Part shown: positions 28,276-36,878 of the stretch, one piece after another
Layout of the letters: the number at the start of each line of letters is the position of its first letter
Position numbering within the stretch: position 1 is the first letter of the stretch
Position numbers and translations under genes: made by a program
Source: Candidatus Omnitrophota bacterium
Lineage (GTDB): Bacteria > Omnitrophota > Gorgyraeia > JAGLLT01
Assembly (NCBI GenBank): GCA_023140385.1
Contig: JAGLLT010000008.1
Coordinates: 1-50,134 of the forward strand
Length of the DNA: 50,134 nt
Reading direction: 5' to 3'
Notes under the pieces: generated by a model
What the model saw: the letters and a program-made list of their open reading frames with translations, nothing else
Told to the model about the DNA's origin: nothing
Databases searched by the model: none

Positions 28276-28524
28276 ATGTTTTACGTTTATATCTTGAAAA
28301 ATAGTGAAAGCAAATATTATACTGGAATGACATCTAAGCCCCCTGAAGCCAGATTAAAAGAACATAATTCTAATGCAAATAAGTGGACAAAAAATAAAGG
28401 TCCTTGGGGTCTTATTTATGCAAAAGCTTTTGAAACAAAAAAAGAAGCTTGGTTAAGAGAGCGTCAGATTAAAAAATATAAAGGCGGAAGTGCCTTTAAA
28501 GAATTAATCCGGAGAGGTGCGTGA
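28276..28524 (+). CDS. GIY-YIG domain protein
   Basis: MFYVYILKNSESKYYTGMTSKPPEARLKEHN; lies between the two tRNA-half copies. Confidence 0.88.
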   Translation: MFYVYILKNSESKYYTGMTSKPPEARLKEHNSNANKWTKNKGPWGLIYAKAFETKKEAWLRERQIKKYKGGSAFKELIRRGA

Positions 28525-28546
28525 GCGGCTTAAACGGCACGCTTGG
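28511..28546 (+). pseudogene. tRNA-Ser(GGA) 5'-half copy 2
   Basis: ggagaggtgcgtgagcggcttaaacggcacgcttgg identical to the true tRNA 5' half, then ccaccgcctatggcgg. Confidence 0.85.
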
Positions 28547-28624
28547 CCACCGCCTATGGCGGGATCCCGCTCTCTTCATTGAAGATACTTCTTTCGGAGA
28601 AGCGGTGAAAAGCAATTATAACAT

Positions 28625-28712
28625 GGAGAGGTGCGTGAGCGGCTTAAACGGCACGCTTGGAAAGCGTGTGTACTTAACGGTACCCTGGGTTCGAATCCCA
28701 GCCTCTCCGCCA
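28625..28712 (+). tRNA. tRNA-Ser(GGA), integration target
   Basis: GGAGAGGTGCGTGAGCGG...anticodon loop TTGGAAA...TGGGTTCGAATCCCAGCCTCTCCGCCA. Confidence 0.93.
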
Positions 28713-29014
28713 GCCTAATCCCATAAGCAGTTAATTCCCTTGACGTTATATATAAAAGTAGTAAAATCAAGGTGTTAACTGCTTTTTGTATTTTTATATA
28801 AATCTTGCATATTTTTATGTTTTTTGAGACTTGTGACACGAAAATGACACGTTATAGCAAATAATAGTTTAACCTAAGGGAGGTTATTAATGGATGGTTA
28901 TGATGCTGCGTTTGTAGCCCCCTGCACATAGACTTCCCTTATTAACAAGTTGACTACCGAAGTTAACGTAGTCACTAAAAATATTTCCAACATAATGTCT
29001 ATGGTAGAAAAAAG
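28709..29014 (+). repeat. ~306-bp leader direct repeat, copy 1
   Basis: Gap-free match with 35383-35688 (offset 6674); 28716-28818 appears identical to its partner. Confidence 0.9.
28725..28784 (+). promoter_or_regulatory. promoter enclosed by 10-bp inverted repeat
   Basis: AAGCAGTTAA ... TTGACG-16 nt-TAAAAT ... TTAACTGCTT; duplicated at 35399-35458. Confidence 0.55.
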
Positions 29015-29207
29015 CTGGTCTCAACAAAAACTCGCTCAGGAAGCAGGATTATCCTTTAATGCAATAACAAAAATTGAACAGGGACTAGCAAAATATCCAA
29101 CACTAAAAACTCTTAGCAAATTGTCTAATGTTTTTCAAATTGGCATAGATGAATTAGTTGGAAGAGGAAAAACAAATTTTATTAGGATTAAAAATGGAAA
29201 ATTATGA
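28950..29207 (+). CDS. XRE-family HTH regulator with leader-derived N-terminus
   Basis: WSQQKLAQEAGLSFNAITKIEQGLAKYPTLKTLSKLSNVFQIGIDEL; frame extends upstream to an ATG at 28890 interrupted by TAG at 28929. Confidence 0.8.
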   Translation: MTTEVNVVTKNISNIMSMVEKSWSQQKLAQEAGLSFNAITKIEQGLAKYPTLKTLSKLSNVFQIGIDELVGRGKTNFIRIKNGKL

Positions 29208-32200
29208 TAATACTCACAAAATCTTAACAAAAACTGGACCTATTAGAAAAGGCTTCGATTATCAAGATGCTTGTGCTGCCTTCTTGTTTGTAAAATGGCT
29301 TAGGTACCCAGCAGAAAAAAAATGGGTTAAATTGGAAGCAAAAGAGTGTGGCTTTTTGGATGACATTGTTTTTGTAAGTAAGGATAATACACTATTTCTA
29401 AAACAAATTAAGTATTCATGTCATCCAGAAACCCCGCAAGATGAATGGAGCTTGGAGTCAATATTAAAAGAACCACAAGGGAAAAAAACCAAAAGACAGT
29501 CTTTATTTAAAAGATGGTTTCTGTCTTGGCAGGAATTTCGAGAAAAAAAGTCATTTCGCGAAGTAAAGGCAGAATTACTAACCAATCGAAAAGCCTCTGA
29601 AAACATAATTAATGTTGCTGAAATGTGTGATAACTCTACGGCAATAATTATTGATATCAAAAAGCTAAAAAAATTGTCTCCCGAGCATTATCAAGAGATG
29701 CTTAGGCAAATAAAGCCCTACAAAAAGAAGCATTTAAGGACTTTTTTTAATAATTTTAAATTTAATTTTGACCACTATTCTTTAGAAAGAATGTGGACTC
29801 AAACAGAAGTGATTTTTAAAGAACTGGGTGGGAGTGGTGGTGCATGGTTAGCTTTTAAGGAAAAAATTAGAGAGTGGGCTATAGAACAAGATAAGCCATC
29901 TAAAGAAGGCTTAATAAAAATAGAGGACTTAAGAAGTGCGGCAGGGTGGGAAAAATTAAAAGCGTTAAATCAAGAATTTTCAATGCCAGACGACTTTGAG
30001 TTGTTTGATGAAAGAATTGAGAAAAAGTTAATAAGTGATTTTAAAAAACGAAAAGGTGGCCTGCATATTTTGTATGGACTTCCTGGAGTTGGCAAGAGTA
30101 CTTTTTTGTCACACTTATATAAAAAGTTAGAAGGAGCCAATATCCCGGTATTAAAGCACCACTATTTTTTAACAACGAGCGATCCTGATTTCTATGAACG
30201 ACTTGAACATGAAAGGGCAGAAGAAGGATTAAAGAACGAAATTTACCAAAAATTTAGAGATTTATTGGGAGAACATGCTAACCAAAATCAAAAACAGGCA
30301 AAATTACAAGATTGGTTATCTGCAATCAATAAACAGTTTAATGCCAGAAAACAAGCCTTAGTAATAATCGTTGATGGGCTTGACCATGTTAAAAATTATA
30401 GTGACATAAAAAACTTGAATAAATTTTTGATGCAGATACTTCCGTGCTTAGAAGAAATGTGGATTGTTTTAGGAACACGGTTGATGTCTGAAGAAAATCT
30501 TCCCCCAATAATATATGAACATTGTTCATTTAAACAGTGGATAGAAGTTAAACCATTTTCAAAAAGTGTCGTTGCAAATCTAATACGAAAAAACATTAAA
30601 AGTAAAAAGTTAAGGATTCAAAAGGACAGATATATTATTAGAAAATTTACAAACAAATTTTATCAGCTTACAGAAGGACATCCATTGCATATTAGGTATT
30701 CACTTGAAATCTTATTTGAATTTGGTAAAACAAAAAATATTACAGATTATGATTTAGCTAATTTACCACCCTATCAGGGAAATATCGAGAAATACTACAA
30801 CATATTATGGTCTAAATTAAGACAAGAAGGTAAAAGCGTTGCGATCTTAATAGCAGGTGCTAATTTTTTCTTAAAAGGCCATCAAGTCTTTGAAGTTCTT
30901 GTTTCCAATGCAGTACGTATGGATGCGCTTTTAGAAGGTTTTGGGCAAATAAAACATTTATTGAAAGAGATTCGTCGAGGGGTCACTTTTTTCCACACGA
31001 GTTTTTCGGAATACATTAGACAAACGCAAGAGTTTCAAATTTCGAACCCTACAATAAAAAAAGAGCTAAGGAATTGGCTTACAAGCAAAGCTCCGGAAGA
31101 GCTGTGTTGGCAACAATGGCTTAGATTAGAATATGAGTTAGGAAATTATGAGTTAGTTCTTTCGAATTTAACAAAAGATTGGGTTATAGAAGCGATAGAA
31201 AAACAATGCTCTCTAAAGCTAATTAATGAACATTTGAGTATGGGCATAGATGCCGCCCTTCAACAGGGAAATTTTTCAAAAGGAGCATTCCTGGGGTTAT
31301 TGTTGAATGTGGTTGATAATATAACAGTAGAAAATGAAGATGATTATGAAAAGTTGATAATGTTTTTATTGAAAGAAAAAGATGGAAAAGATATAGATAG
31401 GTATATATTCGAAGAAAACATTCCAAGCTATTCCTCTTCCAAATTAAATGCTTTAGCTACACTGGCAGAAGAAAAAGGAAGAATGGATATTTTGGAGGTA
31501 ATATTTGAGGAGCTTAACACTGGATATGATAGAGATGAAGAATACTCAATGCGAAATCGAGGGCAACGAGAAATAACATTAAGTAAAGTTGTGGCATATT
31601 TAAATATTGAGCCTAAAAGGGTTTTAAATTGGATAAGGAAATTTGATAACAGTGTAAAAAAGGAAGAATTGCTATCATGCTATGTGTTTGGATTGCTTAA
31701 AGCTCGCAAGTTTACAATAATTGAAAATTTGATCAGCAAAAAAATATCACAAGAAGAAAAAAATATTGTATTGAATCAGTATACGAAATATTGTTTCGAA
31801 AATAAAATTGACATTAGTGGCTTTATTTTAAAAAATGGTAAACACATTGTGGGCTTACAAGAAATGTTATTGCTTGCCGTGCTTAATAAGCTCCCTGGAG
31901 ATGTGAGTACTTTAATCCCAGAGCATCAAGTATTCCCACTTGCATTAGAAGATTACAAAAGTAAAGAAGTTTCAGCTCTTGCTATAACCTTTTTTAATTG
32001 TTACACGAGTGCTTTAATACTTAGTTGTGGAGCAAAGAAAACTGTTGTTGAGCATTGGATTAAAAGCGGGGAATTTTTTTCTTGGAGCCGTGAAGCAGCT
32101 AAGAGCCTTGTTGAATTAGGGATGGAACATGGAGAAAAAATAAAAAATGGAATAAATATTAAATATAGCGATCTAATTGACAAATTGAAAGATTTACATG

Positions 32201-35200
32201 TTCTAGATTGGAGAGAAGATAGAGATATCTACGGAATATATAAATCATTTAGAACAGCGGCAGAAAAAGTTTTTAACTTATTAAAAAATATTAAGCGATG
32301 GCAAAACGATAATTTCAAAATTGCTGAAAATGAATTTATTCAATATTGCGATTCAGATTTTTTTGGCAAATATGTAATGTTGAAAAACTTAGCTTATGAA
32401 CGAGAACCGTTTTTAGAGGAAAAAGCATACGTGAAATTTATCACCGAAGAAGAGAAAAGCCTTAAAAATGATGTTATATATTTTAGGGATAGAGTGGAGC
32501 AATATGTAGATTTAGCACATCTTGCGGGCTTACATAAGGACAGCGATAGAATAAAAGTTTTTACTAAAAAGGCAATTTTAAATATGCTAGCTTATGGGGC
32601 TAAAGATGCTTATCATTCTGATGTCTTAGAGTGCGTAGAAGCGTGTCATAAGGCAGGGTCGAAAAAAGGAGATTCATGGCTAAAAAGAATAGCTCCATTG
32701 ATAGAACAAGCAGAAAATTATACCGAAGGTGCTAAGTATTTACAAATAGATCTTGCAGAAAAACTTGCTTTAATAAACCCAGAAAGCTTAAAAAGCTATT
32801 ATATATATCATGCTAATAATGAAAATTTATTTTTGGCACAGGATATTTTTCCCTTTATTGTTTCTATAACTGTTAAAAATAACGAAATTGATAAAGCTGT
32901 ACTAAAAACAGCAATAGATAGAGAGTCAATTGAAAAATTACAGGACATGGCTAAAAAAAATCCTACAGTAGAAACTATTTTAAATGAGAACAGGGAATAT
33001 TTTAATAGTTTAGTAACTTTTCCTCCCAAAGAAGAGCGGGGCACGAACTGCAACCATTCGTCTTTAGCCAATGATTTAACTGATTATAAGTCGATTGCGC
33101 CAAGTAATCTCAAAAACCATTTATTAAATATAAAAGATTTATATCAGAGAAATAGGTATCTGAGCGGATGGAGTCAGTGTTGGCTTTCTGAGGAGGGAGA
33201 AGAAGAGGCGTATAAAATAACGATAGATTGGATCGAAGAAACGGGAATAGAAAAGGCCGATCACGAAGTGCTAGATTTGTTATATCCGTTAGCTTTTAAA
33301 TTTGAAAACAAAGAAAAGAGCTTCTTTTTATTATGTAATGCCCACACTAAAGGATATGGGTGGTCAGGAAGATTTTTTTCAAGAAAAGAAGCAGTTGTAA
33401 AAAGATGGGATTTTTTAAAGCAACATTTCCCTGAAAAATTTAAGGATTTTTGTAAAGAAACATTAACTAAGGTTGACCGAGAGGGAAATTCAAAATTTGT
33501 TGCATATTTGCCTGTTCCAAGAGGTGTAGAATTTATGACTTTTTTTAATGTTCTGGACATCGCAGAACAAATGACGGAAGTTGCAGTAACCTTTGCAGAA
33601 GATTTAATGGCAGATTTAAGCATTCCAAAGCTTGTGTGGCAAGAGTGGAGGGGTAAAAATTCTTTAGATGTTCTTCTTGAGCGATTTAAGTGGCCGAGTC
33701 CACTTGTGCGTGAAAGAGCAGCTACAGCATTATGTAATCTTATCTCTAATGAAGAGACATCGCAATTAGTTGTTACACAACTATTAAAATGGGGAAGTTT
33801 GCAAGGGCTTGAAAGCATAACAGTAATGACATTGCTCCCCTTTGTGAAATCAGCAAGACTTAATAAATGCAACGGATTGGTGGCCTATAAGACAATAAAA
33901 GATAACATTAATAATTCTTCGATAAATTCAGAATTTCTCTTAAGAGAAGTTGCATTAGCAATAGAAGGAGAAGTTCTAAAAGAAGAAGAGTTTGTTGAAG
34001 AAAGAGAACCGGAAAATCTAGAATCTTGTCCAAAGGATTATAAACCTAATAAATTTTTCCTTCGTACTCAAAAAGCTTTTTTGCCACCCATTCATGTGAT
34101 AAGGGCAGAAAAAATCGAAAAAAATACAGGGTTTAAATTTATACAACAGTGGGCTTGGGATGCAGATCGAATTAGAAAAAAGATTGGTATTGAAGAATCT
34201 TTAAGGGATGTAATGGATTTCATGGGAGGAAGATATCAACCTAGTATGCCAGCATTTTCTAGTAAAATGTCGGAAATTTATAGGTCAGCTTTTTTGAGAA
34301 CGCTGTTTCTTTGTTATAAGGAGAATAAAATACCAAAAGGTCTTTTATTTAAATGGACGTTCTCATTGTGTCCAATAGATATCAATTTTTGGGAAATTAA
34401 TGAACGCAATTCTCCTGGTTGGTGGCCAGGCTTAAGCCAAAAATCAAATGGGAAAATAGATATTTCTCAAGGGAAAATTCTTACAGACTTAGAAAGCTTA
34501 TTGGATAAACTAGATTTAGATGAAAATAAGATAGTTGGTCTGCATGGCCCCGCTAAACCTTTTGACGGATGGCATAGTGAAAATCTTGGCACTAAAATTC
34601 TCGTGGTACCTTTTGCTTATGAAATAAAAGGAGCGCAGTTACCAAGCGCAAAAGAAATAGGAGAAGTTATTGCTTACTCTCCTGTTATCGAAGTTCCTTC
34701 AATAACAAAAAAGCCCTTTTGTTTTTTTGAGCAAGAAAATATGCCTTTAGACGAAAGTAACGTTGGAGGGATTAAAGTTAAAGATGCTGTAATATTTCCT
34801 TTAGTTGCGCGGATACACACGCATCCAATTAACTATTGGAAAGCATGTATTGGGCGCCATGCATCTTTTGGTATTGCCGAAAACTTATTAAATGAGGGGC
34901 TTAAGCAGGGATACGAAGCAAATAATTGGTTCTATATGTTTAACGAAGAAAAAGTAATCATAAGTTATGCTTGGAATATAGGAATAATAGAACGGCATAA
35001 TAGTGATTTTGATGCTCCATCTGGACAAATAATAGAAATAAAGAGAACATGGTTAAAAAAAATTTTAGATGAACAAAAGCTAAGGGTAGGATATTTTATT
35101 AAAATGAAATTTATTCATAGACAATATTTACATGAAAAAGCTAGTATTTATGAGGAAGATAAATTACTTAATTTTTCTCCTATAATTGTTCAAAGGGGTA

Positions 35201-35208
35201 AGTGGTGA
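29194..35208 (+). CDS. Avs-like STAND NTPase with N-terminal Cap4-like nuclease domain
   Basis: GFDYQDACAAFLFVKWL...LEAKECGFLDDIVFV...LFLKQIKY nuclease-like E/D/QxK; Walker A YGLPGVGKSTFL; Walker B ALVIIVDGLDH; ~1400-aa helical C-terminus. Confidence 0.75.
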   Translation: MENYDNTHKILTKTGPIRKGFDYQDACAAFLFVKWLRYPAEKKWVKLEAKECGFLDDIVFVSKDNTLFLKQIKYSCHPETPQDEWSLESILKEPQGKKTKRQSLFKRWFLSWQEFREKKSFREVKAELLTNRKASENIINVAEMCDNSTAIIIDIKKLKKLSPEHYQEMLRQIKPYKKKHLRTFFNNFKFNFDHYSLERMWTQTEVIFKELGGSGGAWLAFKEKIREWAIEQDKPSKEGLIKIEDLRSAAGWEKLKALNQEFSMPDDFELFDERIEKKLISDFKKRKGGLHILYGLPGVGKSTFLSHLYKKLEGANIPVLKHHYFLTTSDPDFYERLEHERAEEGLKNEIYQKFRDLLGEHANQNQKQAKLQDWLSAINKQFNARKQALVIIVDGLDHVKNYSDIKNLNKFLMQILPCLEEMWIVLGTRLMSEENLPPIIYEHCSFKQWIEVKPFSKSVVANLIRKNIKSKKLRIQKDRYIIRKFTNKFYQLTEGHPLHIRYSLEILFEFGKTKNITDYDLANLPPYQGNIEKYYNILWSKLRQEGKSVAILIAGANFFLKGHQVFEVLVSNAVRMDALLEGFGQIKHLLKEIRRGVTFFHTSFSEYIRQTQEFQISNPTIKKELRNWLTSKAPEELCWQQWLRLEYELGNYELVLSNLTKDWVIEAIEKQCSLKLINEHLSMGIDAALQQGNFSKGAFLGLLLNVVDNITVENEDDYEKLIMFLLKEKDGKDIDRYIFEENIPSYSSSKLNALATLAEEKGRMDILEVIFEELNTGYDRDEEYSMRNRGQREITLSKVVAYLNIEPKRVLNWIRKFDNSVKKEELLSCYVFGLLKARKFTIIENLISKKISQEEKNIVLNQYTKYCFENKIDISGFILKNGKHIVGLQEMLLLAVLNKLPGDVSTLIPEHQVFPLALEDYKSKEVSALAITFFNCYTSALILSCGAKKTVVEHWIKSGEFFSWSREAAKSLVELGMEHGEKIKNGINIKYSDLIDKLKDLHVLDWREDRDIYGIYKSFRTAAEKVFNLLKNIKRWQNDNFKIAENEFIQYCDSDFFGKYVMLKNLAYEREPFLEEKAYVKFITEEEKSLKNDVIYFRDRVEQYVDLAHLAGLHKDSDRIKVFTKKAILNMLAYGAKDAYHSDVLECVEACHKAGSKKGDSWLKRIAPLIEQAENYTEGAKYLQIDLAEKLALINPESLKSYYIYHANNENLFLAQDIFPFIVSITVKNNEIDKAVLKTAIDRESIEKLQDMAKKNPTVETILNENREYFNSLVTFPPKEERGTNCNHSSLANDLTDYKSIAPSNLKNHLLNIKDLYQRNRYLSGWSQCWLSEEGEEEAYKITIDWIEETGIEKADHEVLDLLYPLAFKFENKEKSFFLLCNAHTKGYGWSGRFFSRKEAVVKRWDFLKQHFPEKFKDFCKETLTKVDREGNSKFVAYLPVPRGVEFMTFFNVLDIAEQMTEVAVTFAEDLMADLSIPKLVWQEWRGKNSLDVLLERFKWPSPLVRERAATALCNLISNEETSQLVVTQLLKWGSLQGLESITVMTLLPFVKSARLNKCNGLVAYKTIKDNINNSSINSEFLLREVALAIEGEVLKEEEFVEEREPENLESCPKDYKPNKFFLRTQKAFLPPIHVIRAEKIEKNTGFKFIQQWAWDADRIRKKIGIEESLRDVMDFMGGRYQPSMPAFSSKMSEIYRSAFLRTLFLCYKENKIPKGLLFKWTFSLCPIDINFWEINERNSPGWWPGLSQKSNGKIDISQGKILTDLESLLDKLDLDENKIVGLHGPAKPFDGWHSENLGTKILVVPFAYEIKGAQLPSAKEIGEVIAYSPVIEVPSITKKPFCFFEQENMPLDESNVGGIKVKDAVIFPLVARIHTHPINYWKACIGRHASFGIAENLLNEGLKQGYEANNWFYMFNEEKVIISYAWNIGIIERHNSDFDAPSGQIIEIKRTWLKKILDEQKLRVGYFIKMKFIHRQYLHEKASIYEEDKLLNFSPIIVQRGKW

Positions 35209-35218
35209 ATAATGCAGA

Positions 35219-35370
35219 AGGCGGGTGATCTCGGGGAGACGCCTGTCGAGTGCATGTGCGACGCTAAGAGTCCACCAAGAGGACAACGAAGAAGTAACCC
35301 ATGTCAGACCTAATCTTGATTTATTGAGTGTGCTTCCCTGAGGTCGCTCCAAAATGAGTTCGAATTTTAT
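35219..35370 (+). other. structured non-coding remnant
   Basis: Serial stems GGCG..TCTC-GAGACGCC, GTCG..CGAC, GTCC-accaaga-GGAC between the STAND gene and leader copy 2. Confidence 0.35.
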
Positions 35371-35382
35371 CGAATAAGCACT

Positions 35383-35688
35383 GCCAGTGTAATCCCATAA
35401 GCAGTTAATTCCCTTGACGTTATATATAAAAGTAGTAAAATCAAGGTGTTAACTGCTTTTTGTATTTTTATATAAATCTTGCATATTTTTATCTTTTTTA
35501 AAATTTATGTCACGAAATTGACACGCCATAACAAAAGATAATTTAATTTAAAGGAGGTCATTTATGGATGGCCATGATAATGCGTTTATAGCCCCCGACA
35601 CATGGATCCTCCCTATTGCTAAGTTGACAGATGAAGTTAACGTATTCACTAAAAATATTTCCAATGTGACGTCTATGGTAGAAAAAAG
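35383..35688 (+). repeat. ~306-bp leader direct repeat, copy 2
   Basis: Matches 28709-29014. Confidence 0.9.
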
Positions 35689-36850
35689 TTTGGATTTTAG
35701 ATGTAATAGTGCACCAGCTCGCGCGATATTTGATTTGAAGGATACTCTTTCTATAGCAAGTAACAATATTTCATCTATTATATCATGTGCTCATAATTTT
35801 GCAGAAATTGCAGAAACGCCGTCATCACTTTTGTTGGACAGTCAGAAAATAGCTTCTCTTTCGTCTGATTTAGTTGTTGACGCAACAAGCTCAATTTTAG
35901 CCACTACGGCATCAATGCTTAGCAGTGTTCGCAGTAATATTGAGAGTCTTCATATTACTGATTATAATGGAGTAGACGTCTTTAGCATGGAAAAACTGTC
36001 CGCATTATCTATTCCAGACCAACCAGTTGCTATAAATTCATTATCTCAAGATAGTCTTATTTCGTTGGGCAATAGTCTGCAGAATAATACCTTTACAGTT
36101 AAAAGTTTAATAAACACCTCCTTGGCGACATCACGGCTTAACGTAGAGATTTTTACCAACCCCGTGGAAAGTGTAGATACTTATCTTGCTGATATGAACG
36201 AAACAACTATACATTTTAACTCACTATCAGCTTCTGTATATAATGAAATGACTTGTTCTCCTTTGATTGATACAAATAGTTTACTCTTCCAGGCGCCTAC
36301 AATTGAACCATATGCTGCGATATCTGCTGTTGCTGTTCTTGGGGGCTTGGATGAAGATGCTTTAGATCGATTTTGTGTCAAAAGTACAGATAACTTCCTT
36401 GATGCATTAGGAGATGGACTTGAGACGCGTTTGCAAGCAGTGAATCCACAATTAGCCAGCGTATATCGAGAGGGTATGGTGGCGGTAAAATCAGGCCATG
36501 AAGGATGGATTCGTCACGCAGGGGTGTCTTTCAGAACTTTACTTGATCATCTTCTGCGTTATTTGGCGCCTGATAAAAAACTTAATTCATACTTTGAAAA
36601 TCCAAAAGATAATATGATAGACGGAGAATTTAGCCGCAATTCGAAACTTCGATATATATTTCGTGAAATCGCTTGTGGGTCATATTCGAAAATGGCAGAA
36701 CAAGATATAAAACTTGCCGAGGCAACATTTTTCCCATCAAACGAAATAGTGCATAAGCTATCATCACCACTTTCAGAACAACAAATGCGCGTATTTTGCC
36801 GTCGTGTTCAAGGATGCGTATCCGTTATTTTGGAAGTAGCGGGGCATTAA
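35564..36850 (+). CDS. hypothetical protein; C-terminus resembles the predicted pPIWI-associating nuclease family
   Basis: LETRLQAVNPQLASVYREGMVAVKSGHEGWIRHAGVSFRTLLDHLLRYLAPD...; N-terminal 42 aa come from the repeated leader. Confidence 0.45.
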   Translation: MDGHDNAFIAPDTWILPIAKLTDEVNVFTKNISNVTSMVEKSLDFRCNSAPARAIFDLKDTLSIASNNISSIISCAHNFAEIAETPSSLLLDSQKIASLSSDLVVDATSSILATTASMLSSVRSNIESLHITDYNGVDVFSMEKLSALSIPDQPVAINSLSQDSLISLGNSLQNNTFTVKSLINTSLATSRLNVEIFTNPVESVDTYLADMNETTIHFNSLSASVYNEMTCSPLIDTNSLLFQAPTIEPYAAISAVAVLGGLDEDALDRFCVKSTDNFLDALGDGLETRLQAVNPQLASVYREGMVAVKSGHEGWIRHAGVSFRTLLDHLLRYLAPDKKLNSYFENPKDNMIDGEFSRNSKLRYIFREIACGSYSKMAEQDIKLAEATFFPSNEIVHKLSSPLSEQQMRVFCRRVQGCVSVILEVAGH

Positions 36851-36878
36851 TCGTTAGGGAATAACAGGTATTGGATAA

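Noticed and set aside
28521-28839. 65-aa + ORF and 87-aa - ORF (RLAERLGFEPRVPLS)
   Set aside because: Both translate the tRNA-Ser(GGA) and its partial copies; typical spurious ORFs.
33261-33872. 203-aa minus-strand ORF inside the STAND gene
   Set aside because: Antisense shadow of a long well-supported ORF; no RBS or recognisable motif.
35219-35370. Group II intron or retron as a firm call
   Set aside because: No reverse transcriptase, no domain V-like hairpin recognised and no defined boundaries; kept only as an unassigned structured remnant.
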